DNA of 15,389 nucleotides. It comes from Candidatus Acetothermia bacterium. GTDB lineage: Bacteria; Bipolaricaulota; Bipolaricaulia; Bipolaricaulales; Bipolaricaulaceae. The position numbers were made by a program, and so were the translations under genes. The stretch's first letter is position 1, and each line of letters starts with the position of its first letter. The DNA lies in the NCBI GenBank assembly GCA_003552425.1, contig PUMC01000023.1:1-15389 (forward strand), given 5' to 3'. This document shows positions 7,718-13,357 of the stretch, piece by piece. The notes beneath the pieces are model-generated. The model worked only from the letters and a program-made list of their open reading frames with translations. It was not told where the DNA came from and searched no databases.

Positions 7718-8757
7718 TCCTTTTCGAGTTTCCGGGCCAACGCGGCAAGCCTAGGCTCCACAAACCGTCCCTGATCCAGAATCTGCTGGCCATCGAGCCA
7801 TACGGAAGAGTTGAGGCAGATCCCGTCGCTGTGGGAGGGCGCGGTGATCCCGTCGGGCGGGAGCGTCGAAGCCCCCACGTTCCCGATGCCCCACTCCGTG
7901 GCCCCCCATACCCGTTCGTCCTCCAGGATGTCCCCGGTCAGCTTCGCCCCCGGGTTACAGCCGTAGGAGATGTGCGCGAGCTTCCGCATCTGGGGATGCC
8001 CATAACTGTCCATCCACGCCTCGAACTGACGCGCCTCGGGTCCGCCCTCCACCTTCACCACCGCTCCCGCCTCCACGCTCAGTACAATCGGCTGGTCGAG
8101 CTTCCCGCAGGGGGGAGTCACCGCTCCGTCGAACACGATCGTCCCCTCGATCGACGCGAACACAGGCGTCTGGCTTATTTGGCCGGCCAGCATCTCCGAA
8201 GACGGCGCGTGGGCGTACCCCAGCCTACAGCGGGTCGGAACATCGGCCGCATGGTCAAACCGGACGTCCCCCCCACTCGGCGTGGTGATCCGTGAGTGTT
8301 TCGCCGCGTCGAGCATCCCCGTGAGCGTCTTCTGGAACTCCTCCAGAACCGGGAAGTCCACACGGCCGATGCAGCGGACCATCATGTCCGCGTTCATCCC
8401 TACCAGACAAAGGTGGCGAAGCCGTGGGTTTTCCTTGATGGCGATGTCGAACGGTGTGGAGTAGAGCAACCACTGGTTGTTGAACTCCACCCAGGCGTCC
8501 GCCTCCTTGAGCGCAGCGGACAGCGGCCCCAAGGGAAGCATCGGATCGGCAGCTTTCCCCACCCCAAGGGGCGATGCGGTGAGGATGACCATCGGCTTTG
8601 CCCCGCGGGCGAACGCCGCCCGCGCGGTGGCCGTAACGACCTGCCAATCGCTCTCCGTGTCCGCCGTGATCACAAAGCACTCGTCCTGCTTGAGCCGAAA
8701 CAAACGGTCGACCAACGTATCCGCTGCCTTGCCGAGTTCGAAATCGTAGAGGTTCAT
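7714..8757 (-). CDS. M29/COG2309-like metalloenzyme (leucyl aminopeptidase or dihydroxypyridine dioxygenase-like)
   Basis: First gene of the operon, 347 residues, with a GGGAGGAG ribosome-binding site 3 bp before its ATG. It resembles the aminopeptidase M29 (AmpS/aminopeptidase T) superfamily: LSVEAGAVVKVEGG supplies a conserved Glu, AHISYGCNPGAKLTGDILED (about 261-280) a conserved His and acidic residues, and APSHSDGI a His-x-Asp pair at 309 and 311. Proteins of this length and with the HSDG signature are variously annotated as leucyl aminopeptidases or as 2,5-dihydroxypyridine 5,6-dioxygenases (NicX), which share the fold and metal site. The operon partners (peptide importer, M20 peptidase, racemase) favour a hydrolase acting on an imported peptide-like compound. 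The superfamily call is firm; the reaction is not. Confidence 0.75.
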   Translation of the reverse strand: MNLYDFELGKAADTLVDRLFRLKQDECFVITADTESDWQVVTATARAAFARGAKPMVILTASPLGVGKAADPMLPLGPLSAALKEADAWVEFNNQWLLYSTPFDIAIKENPRLRHLCLVGMNADMMVRCIGRVDFPVLEEFQKTLTGMLDAAKHSRITTPSGGDVRFDHAADVPTRCRLGYAHAPSSEMLAGQISQTPVFASIEGTIVFDGAVTPPCGKLDQPIVLSVEAGAVVKVEGGPEARQFEAWMDSYGHPQMRKLAHISYGCNPGAKLTGDILEDERVWGATEWGIGNVGASTLPPDGITAPSHSDGICLNSSVWLDGQQILDQGRFVEPRLAALARKLEKE

Positions 8758-8841
8758 AGACTCCTCCCTGCCCGAACATGCTCACGCTGCCTGAGCAGCG
8801 CCGCCCCCTGTCCCGCAACCTTTCCACAATGCTTCACCATT

Positions 8842-8872
8842 GACACTATGTCGTAACGGTTTCACAAGTCAA
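8842..8872 (-). promoter_or_regulatory. Putative operon promoter overlapping operator copy B
   Basis: On the minus strand TTGACT (8867-8872) and CATAGT (8845-8850) are separated by 16 bp, a fair sigma-70-type match, about 90 bp before the first operon gene. The spacer and -10 coincide with the element CTTGTGAAA-N4-TACGA-N-ATAG-N2-TC (8842-8868), which recurs at 133-159 before the XRE regulator gene. A repressor binding here would block RNA polymerase. The remaining part of the 190-bp gap (8758-8947) shows only a small GTCA-TGTG-TGAC dyad near 8883-8894 and no gene. Confidence 0.45.
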
Positions 8873-8947
8873 GGCCCCCCCTGTCATGTGTGACCCGTTT
8901 CATTCAGTGTTAGCGCACTTTTAATCCTTTTCACAGAGATGCTCCCC

Positions 8948-9478
8948 CTACCAGAGGACTTCCAGCGCGTACATCGCGACCTGCGGGTTTCCGCTAACGA
9001 TCGGGATACCCTCCGCCTGCGCCTGGGCCACAAGCAACCGGTCGAAGGGATCGCGGTGGTGCTCAGGGAGGGCTGCAACGCGTAGCACGTGGTCCATCCG
9101 CACAGGAAGGCTTGTCATCCCGTTGCGTGCGAGCTCCGCGGGGATGAACCGCTCCGGATGGTCGGGAAGGGCAAGGTGCCCCAGCGCGAGCTTGAGCGCG
9201 ATCTCCCAACCGCTGGCCGCACTCACCAGCACCTCCGTGTCCGGAGTCCCCATGATCGCACGCGCGGTAGCCGACAGGCGCGCATCGAAGTAGGGTCCCA
9301 CCACCACCCTTCCTCGAGCCGTCCCCGGAACCCTCCGCGTGCGTGCAGGGCGAATGGGGATCAGCCGGGCAACGGGTTGCCCCCCTCGGGCGATCACGCG
9401 TTCCTCCCCCGCCTCCACCCGGGCCAGAAGCCGCGAGAGGTGGGTCTTCGCCTCATGGACGTTGATTTCCGTTGCCAT
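8948..9478 (-). CDS. In-frame fusion of a Phd/VapB-type antitoxin and a truncated PIN-domain (VapC-type) toxin
   Basis: The 176-residue product begins with a typical Phd/YefM antitoxin DNA-binding half (INVHEAKTHLSRLLARVEAG, then GGQPVARLIPI, to about residue 55). From about residue 67 it reads as the body of a PIN toxin (RLSATARAIM, then EVLVSAASGWEIALKLALG, HRDPFDRLLVAQAQAEGIPIV, and the end EVLW). Normally these are two adjacent genes. Here the antitoxin C-terminus and the toxin N-terminus, including the LLDTH segment with the first catalytic Asp, are missing, as if an in-frame deletion joined the genes. Glu92 and Asp143 remain, but the final acidic position is Asn164 (VSGNP). Nuclease activity is therefore unlikely; residual DNA binding is possible. 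The strong AAGGAGGT site before the ATG suggests it is still translated. A relic is the best reading. Confidence 0.8.
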   Translation of the reverse strand: MATEINVHEAKTHLSRLLARVEAGEERVIARGGQPVARLIPIRPARTRRVPGTARGRVVVGPYFDARLSATARAIMGTPDTEVLVSAASGWEIALKLALGHLALPDHPERFIPAELARNGMTSLPVRMDHVLRVAALPEHHRDPFDRLLVAQAQAEGIPIVSGNPQVAMYALEVLW

Positions 9479-9536
9479 CGTTACCTCCTTGGGCCCACAT
9501 GAGACTCGGTTATAGACTTAGTCAACACGGTGCGAC

Positions 9537-9578
9537 CGCAGGCGCCTGCGATCGCGCAAGACCTGACCCCGGTTTTTC
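9537..9578 (+). repeat. Intergenic palindrome plus GACCTGACCCCGG repeat motif
   Basis: In the divergent gap between the antitoxin-toxin fusion and the M42 peptidase, CGCAGGCGCCTGCG (9537-9550) is a perfect 14-bp palindrome, extended imperfectly on both sides. Nine bases later comes GACCTGACCCCGGTTTTTC (9560-9578). The GACCTGACCCC core recurs, in both orientations, at 15303-15389. This points to a dispersed REP-like intergenic element. The gap (9479-9619) must also hold both promoters, but I find only weak -10-like boxes (TATAAC on minus at 9509-9514, TAGCAT on plus at 9581-9586). Confidence 0.5.
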
Positions 9579-9619
9579 GGTAGCATGGAGGGCACACCAA
9601 GCGACAGGAGGTCGAGAGC

Positions 9620-10687
9620 GTGCAGAAGAACACCCAGCCGTTCTTGGAGAGGTTCTTGGATGCCCCCAGCCCGTCGGGATTCGAGGAGCCCGCCGCCCGC
9701 CTGTGGCGGGAGGAGGCCTCGTCGTTCGCCGAGCGCGTATGGCTCGATCAGCACGGAAACTCGTTCGCCGCCCTCAACGAGGAAGGGCGCCCACGGGTGA
9801 TGCTGGCCGGACACATCGACGAGATCGGCCTGATGGTCTCCTACATCGACGATAAGGGTTATCTCTACGTTCGGGGGATCGGAGGGTGGGACACGCAGAT
9901 CCTCCCCGGACAGCGCGTGGTCATCCAAAACGCCAAGGGCCCCGTCCGTGGTGTACTGGGGCGGAAACCCATCCACCTTCTCCAGGACGAGGAACGCAAG
10001 AAGGTGGTCAAGTTCGAGGATCTGTGGGTGGACATCGGGGCAAGCTCCAAAGAAGAAGCCCAAAGCCTCGTCGACATCGGCGACCCGGCCGTCCTCGCCC
10101 ACGGCCCCGAGCCGCTGGGGGAGCAGCTCCTCGCCGCCCGGGGGATCGATGACCGGATCGGCGCGTACGTGGTGCTGGAAGCCCTACGGCAGCTCACGAC
10201 GCTCAAACCGTCGGCGGCCGCGTTCGCCGTGGCCACCGTACAGGAGGAAATCGGCCTGCGCGGGGCGCGTACGAGCGCTTTCGGGCTCGACCCCCATGTG
10301 GGGATCGCCGTAGACGTGACGTTCACCTCCGACACACCGGGCACCGAAGGGGACAAGAAACGCATCGGGGAGATCAAACTGGGCGCTGGTCCGGCGCTAT
10401 CACGGGGCCCCAACGTCAACCACAAGCTGTTGGCGATGCTCGTCGACACGGCACGGAAGGAGAACATCCCTGTGCAGATGGAGGCCGCAGCCGGCGCTAC
10501 AGGCACCGACGCCAATGCCATCCAGCTCACCCGCGCCGGTGTCGCCACCGCCATTGTCTCCGTCCCCAGCCGCTATATGCACACGCCGTGTGAGGTCGTG
10601 GCGCGCAGCGACGTCGACCAGACCGCGCGCCTCCTGGCGCTCACCGTGGCCCGGATGAACGAAGAGAGTGACTTCCTGCCGAACTGA
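9620..10687 (+). CDS. M42-family aminopeptidase (TET/glutamyl aminopeptidase-like)
   Basis: A 355-residue cytosolic di-metal aminopeptidase of the M42 family, whose characterised members form dodecameric TET particles that trim short peptides. The metal-site residues are all visible: His65 and Asp67 in AGHIDEIGLM, the bridging Asp in GIDDRIGAY (177-178), Glu209-Glu210 in VQEEIGLRGA, Asp232 in AVDVTF, and His321 in RYMHTPCE. The start is GTG at 9620, chosen because AGGAGGT lies 7 bp upstream and the family N-terminus (FLERFLDAPSPSGFEEPA) follows at once. It stands alone and divergent from the minus-strand genes. With the M20 and M29-like enzymes it adds to a peptide-degrading repertoire, although M42 proteins are often misannotated as cellulases. 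Confidence 0.93.
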   Translation: MQKNTQPFLERFLDAPSPSGFEEPAARLWREEASSFAERVWLDQHGNSFAALNEEGRPRVMLAGHIDEIGLMVSYIDDKGYLYVRGIGGWDTQILPGQRVVIQNAKGPVRGVLGRKPIHLLQDEERKKVVKFEDLWVDIGASSKEEAQSLVDIGDPAVLAHGPEPLGEQLLAARGIDDRIGAYVVLEALRQLTTLKPSAAAFAVATVQEEIGLRGARTSAFGLDPHVGIAVDVTFTSDTPGTEGDKKRIGEIKLGAGPALSRGPNVNHKLLAMLVDTARKENIPVQMEAAAGATGTDANAIQLTRAGVATAIVSVPSRYMHTPCEVVARSDVDQTARLLALTVARMNEESDFLPN

Positions 10688-10704
10688 GCGCCCGCGCCAC
10701 CCCC

Positions 10705-10752
10705 TTGCACGATGGGGGTGCGCTGTGCTACCCTATATGCGTTCAACATATA
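10705..10752 (+). promoter_or_regulatory. Promoter and palindromic PadR-type operator
   Basis: A candidate promoter is TTGCAC (10705-10710), an 18-bp spacer, and an extended -10 TGCTACCCT ending at 10734. Overlapping its end is the dyad TATATG (10734-10739), 7 bp, CATATA (10747-10752). A/T-rich palindromes of this size over the start region are the known kind of PadR binding site, and the PadR gene begins just downstream, so autorepression of the two-gene unit is the natural inference. Both half-sites stand out in this GC-rich sequence. Confidence 0.6.
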
Positions 10753-10782
10753 GAGGAGGGGGAGCGCTACAAGCGACGATCC

Positions 10783-11184
10783 ATGAGCTGCGCAGAACAC
10801 CATCACGCGGACGAGCACTGTTGCACGCCCGGCTGTCGCGTACACGGCCTTCTGCAACCCTGGCTCCTCCTGCTCCTCTATCGAGGCCCCACCCATGGCT
10901 ACGATCTTCTGGAGAAACTGGGCGCCGACGAACGCACCACGAGCGCCGACCCGGGGCTCCTGTACCGCACCCTCCGCCAACTCGAACAGGACGGCATGGT
11001 GGCGTCGGCCTGGGACACCGCGGGGAGCGGCCCGGCACGACGGCGGTACGCGATCACCCCTGAAGGCGTTGATTTCCTCCACGCCTGGGCCGACGAGGTA
11101 CGCCGCGTGCGCAACCGGCTCGACTACTTCCTGGAAGCACACGCTGGGGCCTTCCCACAACACGACCCTGAGGAAAGGAGGTGA
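10783..11184 (+). CDS. PadR-family transcriptional regulator with Cys/His-rich N-terminus
   Basis: A 133-residue cytosolic DNA-binding protein. The PadR winged helix runs from about residue 22: LLQPWLLLLLYRGPTHGYDL, then DPGLLYRTLRQLEQDGMVAS (recognition helix region), then ARRRYAITPEGVDFL (wing), with a short C-terminal dimerisation helix. Before it lies an extension with Cys3, His6-8, His12, Cys13, Cys14, Cys18 and His21, which could bind a metal ion. The ATG at 10783 is chosen because the longer reading from 10705 would run through the promoter and operator. Its only purine-rich site (GGAGGGGGAG) is about 19 bp upstream, unusually far. The next gene, for a Cys/His-rich protein, starts 6 bp after its stop. 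Together they suggest metal-responsive control, which is inference; the PadR family assignment is firm. Confidence 0.88.
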   Translation: MSCAEHHHADEHCCTPGCRVHGLLQPWLLLLLYRGPTHGYDLLEKLGADERTTSADPGLLYRTLRQLEQDGMVASAWDTAGSGPARRRYAITPEGVDFLHAWADEVRRVRNRLDYFLEAHAGAFPQHDPEERR

Positions 11185-11189
11185 CACGC

Positions 11190-11546
11190 ATGCATCACGG
11201 AGGACATGGCGGACAACACTGTTGTGGCGGCCACGCACGGCCGCACAGGTGCACCTGCGGGTGCAGCTGTGGCTGTACGTGCTCCTGTCACGCTCCGGTC
11301 CACCCCTGCACGTGCGGGCACCACGGTGCGCATCATAGCGCGCACGGATGCGGGTGCTGCACCACAGCGAGCGCCCACCACGGAGGCGGATGCACGTGCG
11401 GCGATCACGGTACCCACAGCTGGCGCAGGTTCACGAGCAGCAGCGAACACGTCGAGGAGCTTCAGCACTACCTCAGCGAACTCAAGGCGGAGATTAAAGC
11501 CGTGGAGGAGAAGATCGCCTCTATGGGCTCTGGCTCCTGCAGTTAG
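11190..11546 (+). CDS. Cys/His-rich metallothionein-like protein with C-terminal coiled coil
   Basis: A 118-residue protein I cannot assign to a named family. It holds 17 Cys and 19 His. The first 20 residues are His/Gly-rich; residues 21-33 have seven strictly alternating Cys (CTCGCSCGCTCSC); further pairs are at 40/42, 54/56/57 and 68/70; a single Cys is at 117. From about 80 the character changes to a charged amphipathic helix (SEHVEELQHYLSELKAEIKA), likely a coiled coil for oligomerisation. No signal peptide is seen, so it is probably cytosolic. The ATG at 11190 is preferred to the in-frame GTG at 11181 because a near-perfect AAAGGAGGTGA lies 5-7 bp upstream and includes the PadR stop. 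The composition suggests storage, buffering or delivery of soft metal ions such as Zn or Cu. Function is inferred from composition and from the regulator gene alone. Confidence 0.8.
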   Translation: MHHGGHGGQHCCGGHARPHRCTCGCSCGCTCSCHAPVHPCTCGHHGAHHSAHGCGCCTTASAHHGGGCTCGDHGTHSWRRFTSSSEHVEELQHYLSELKAEIKAVEEKIASMGSGSCS

Positions 11547-11567
11547 CCCATGCTAAAGGCTGAGCCC

Positions 11568-11600
11568 ACCGGTGCGGCGGAGCCCGACTGCCGCACCGGT
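11568..11600 (+). terminator. Strong hairpin after the PadR/Cys-His unit, probable terminator
   Basis: ACCGGTGCGGC pairs perfectly with GCCGCACCGGT (11-bp stem, 11-base loop), starting 21 bp after the stop of the Cys/His-rich gene. Only TTCT follows, so the T-tract is poor. In GC-rich genomes such hairpins often still end transcription, and its place before a new predicted promoter supports that role. Confidence 0.6.
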
Positions 11601-11610
11601 TCTCGCCTGC

Positions 11611-11639
11611 TTGGCCCGACCCCACTTCCCCTGTACCAT
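11611..11639 (+). promoter_or_regulatory. Candidate promoter of the hydro-lyase/dehydrogenase cluster
   Basis: TTGGCC (11611-11616), a 17-bp spacer, and TACCAT (11634-11639), 26 bp before the ATG at 11666, with AGGGGGTG as ribosome-binding site. The match to the sigma-70 consensus is partial (3/6 and 4/6), so this rests mainly on spacing and on its place just after a terminator-like hairpin. Confidence 0.4.
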
Positions 11640-11665
11640 CCCCGCAAGCATCGACAGGGGGTGTC

Positions 11666-12160
11666 ATGATCCAGGGAACAGCTTGGAAGTACGGTGACAG
11701 TGTCAACACCGACGTGATCTTCCCCGGCCGGTACACCTATGCCCGGATGGAACCCGAGGAGATGGCCAAGCACGCCATGGAGGACCTCGACGGAAGCTTC
11801 GCCACCACGGTCAAGACGGGTGACGTCATCGTGGCCGGCCGGAACTTCGGCTGCGGGTCCTCGCGCGAGCAGGCGGTAACCTGCCTCAAGGCAGCCGGGG
11901 TCGGGGCCGTTGTGGCCAAATCCTTTGCCCGCATCTACTTCCGCAACGCGATCAACTCTGGGCTCCTGGCTCTGGAGATCCCCCAGGCCGTGGACGCGAT
12001 CCAGCAGGGCGACCCCGTGGGCATCGACCTCAAGAACGGCGCCCTCGTGCACAACGACATCGAGTACCGGTTCCCGCCGCTGCCACCGGCGGTGCGGGAG
12101 ATCCTGGACGACGGGGGACTGATCCCCCACCTGAAGAACAAACTCGGCAAGGAGGCGTGA
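11666..12160 (+). CDS. leuD: LeuD-like small subunit of a 3-isopropylmalate/homoaconitate-type hydro-lyase (copy 1)
   Basis: A 164-residue swivel-domain protein of the aconitase superfamily, the size of stand-alone bacterial and archaeal LeuD/HacB subunits. Hallmarks are DSVNTDVIFPGRYTY near the N-terminus, NFGCGSSREQAVTCLKAAGV at about 60-79, and KSFARIYFRNAINSGLL, with the Arg residues that hold substrate carboxylates. It needs a [4Fe-4S] large subunit, provided by the gene at 13358-14608. The specificity loop after GRY (TYARM) differs from the common YLRT and YLVM-type variants I recall, so I do not assign isopropylmalate, homoaconitate or citrate. The TGA abuts the next ATG (TGAATG), indicating translational coupling with the dehydrogenase. 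First gene of the cluster. Confidence 0.88.
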   Translation: MIQGTAWKYGDSVNTDVIFPGRYTYARMEPEEMAKHAMEDLDGSFATTVKTGDVIVAGRNFGCGSSREQAVTCLKAAGVGAVVAKSFARIYFRNAINSGLLALEIPQAVDAIQQGDPVGIDLKNGALVHNDIEYRFPPLPPAVREILDDGGLIPHLKNKLGKEA

Positions 12161-13282
12161 ATGGGCAAGTTCCGAATCGCGTATCTTCCCGGCGACGGGG
12201 TGGGGCATGAGGTCCTGGAGGCTGCTCGAACGGTGCTCGACGCCGTCGGGTTCGAGGCCGAATACGTACCGGCGGACGTCGGCTGGGCGTTCTGGTGCAA
12301 GGAGGGGAACCCGCTCCCCGAAAGAACGGTGGAGGTGTTGAAGAACACCGATGCGTGCCTGTTCGGCGCCATCACGTCAAAACCCAAGGACGAGGCCGCC
12401 CAGGAACTGTGCGCTGAGCTTCAAGGCAAGGGCTACAGTTACGCCAGCCCCATCGTCGGGCTGCGGCAGCTGTTCGACCTCTACGCCAACGTCCGGCCGT
12501 GCAAGGCCTTCCGCGGAAACCCGCTCAACCTGCGCGATGACATCGACCTCGTGGTGTTCCGGGAGAACACCGAGGGCCTGTACGCCGGCGTGGAATTCCA
12601 CCCCGTACCCGACGAAGTGCGCGGCGCGCTGTCGGCCCACGCCCCCAAGATGAAGCGGTTCGCCGAAGTACCGGGCGACGAACTCGCCGTCTCCTGCCGT
12701 GTGTTCACCTGGGAGGGGTGCAAGCGCATCGTCCGCTCAGCGTTCGAATACGCCAAGGAGCACGGCTATCCATCGGTCACCGTGGTGGAGAAGCCCAACG
12801 TCATCCGCGAGACGAGCGGGATGATGATCCGCGCCGCCCGAGAAGTGGCCAAGAGCTTCCCCGGCATCGAACTCTGGGAGACGAACATCGACGCCATGTG
12901 CATGTGGCTCGTCAAGAACCCCCAAGACTACGGCGTGCTGGCCTCGTCGAACATGTTCGGGGACATCATCTCCGACCTCTCGGCACAGATCGTCGGTGGC
13001 CTGGGATTCGCCGCAGCGGGGAACATCGGCAAGAACTACGCCGTGTTCGAGCCCACCCACGGCTCGGCACCCAAGTACGTCGGGCAGCGAAAGGTCAACC
13101 CCGTGGCCGCCATCCTGGCCGGGAAGATGATGCTCGACTGGCTCGGGGAGAAGGACATGGCCAGCCGGATCGAGAAGGCCGTGGCCCAGGTGATCGCCGA
13201 GGGAAAGGTGCGCACCTACGACATGGGCGGTTCGGCCTCCACCGACGAGATGGCCGAGGCGGTCGCCAACGCCACGCAGTAG
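12161..13282 (+). CDS. Isocitrate/isopropylmalate dehydrogenase-family enzyme, probably isocitrate dehydrogenase-like
   Basis: A 373-residue beta-decarboxylating dehydrogenase of hydroxyacids. It shows GDGVGHEV near the N-terminus, GLRQLFDLYANVRPCKAF with substrate Arg102 and Arg112, FRENTEGLYAGVEF with Arg134 and Tyr141, catalytic Lys211 in VEKPNVIRETSG, and metal ligands Asp244, Asp268 and Asp272 in DAMCM and NMFGDIISD. Ser96 occupies the place of the isocitrate-binding (phosphorylatable) Ser of E. coli isocitrate dehydrogenase. In the cofactor pocket, HGSAPKYVGQRKVNP has Lys305-Tyr306 as in NADP-dependent enzymes, where IPMDH and NAD enzymes usually have Asp-Ile. The end (TYDMGGSASTDE) is more IPMDH-like. 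Isocitrate or homoisocitrate is therefore more likely than isopropylmalate. GGAGG lies 5 bp before the ATG. Its TAG is the start of a hairpin repeat. Confidence 0.85.
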   Translation: MGKFRIAYLPGDGVGHEVLEAARTVLDAVGFEAEYVPADVGWAFWCKEGNPLPERTVEVLKNTDACLFGAITSKPKDEAAQELCAELQGKGYSYASPIVGLRQLFDLYANVRPCKAFRGNPLNLRDDIDLVVFRENTEGLYAGVEFHPVPDEVRGALSAHAPKMKRFAEVPGDELAVSCRVFTWEGCKRIVRSAFEYAKEHGYPSVTVVEKPNVIRETSGMMIRAAREVAKSFPGIELWETNIDAMCMWLVKNPQDYGVLASSNMFGDIISDLSAQIVGGLGFAAAGNIGKNYAVFEPTHGSAPKYVGQRKVNPVAAILAGKMMLDWLGEKDMASRIEKAVAQVIAEGKVRTYDMGGSASTDEMAEAVANATQ

Positions 13283-13343
13283 GGGCGGGGCTTCGTCCCC
13301 GCCCATAGCGGCGGGCTCGTAGGGGCGGGGCTTCGTCCCCGCC
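13279..13343 (+). repeat. Two direct copies of a 25-bp hairpin repeat
   Basis: The same 25 bases occur at 13279-13303 and 13319-13343, exactly 40 bp apart: GTAGGGGCGGGG, then CTTCGT, then CCCCGCC. Each folds into a 7-8 bp G/C stem with a CTTCGT loop. The first copy supplies the TAG stop codon of the dehydrogenase gene; the second ends 14 bp before the next ATG, next to its ribosome-binding site. Repeats of this look are widespread between genes in GC-rich bacteria. They could protect the upstream mRNA or modulate expression of the large subunit. Confidence 0.8.
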
Positions 13344-13357
13344 GGAAAGGGGAAACG

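Noticed and set aside
6290..7774. A 494-codon plus-strand open frame antisense to the M20 gene
   Set aside because: Composition is typical of an antisense shadow (His/Arg/Pro-rich). The minus-strand protein has all M20 metal-site motifs.
4094..8757. A nicotinate-degradation set (NicX-like and maleate-isomerase-like)
   Set aside because: The racemase has the CFGDPG and LGCG motifs of hydantoin/amino-acid racemases, and no hydroxylase, deformylase or amidase gene of that pathway is present. Peptide transport and peptidase genes dominate.
8840..8868. A plus-strand promoter starting at TTGACA (8840-8845)
   Set aside because: No suitable -10 follows at 16-18 bp, and the next genes in that direction are on the minus strand. 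The minus-strand TTGACT/CATAGT reading fits the operon.
10705..10782. A longer PadR protein starting at TTG 10705
   Set aside because: This stretch contains the predicted promoter and the palindromic operator, and the added residues do not resemble PadR proteins.
13279..13343. Regularly spaced repeats as a mini CRISPR array
   Set aside because: There are only two copies, the spacer is 15 bp, the first copy overlaps a stop codon, and no cas genes are present. Dispersed hairpin repeats explain it better.
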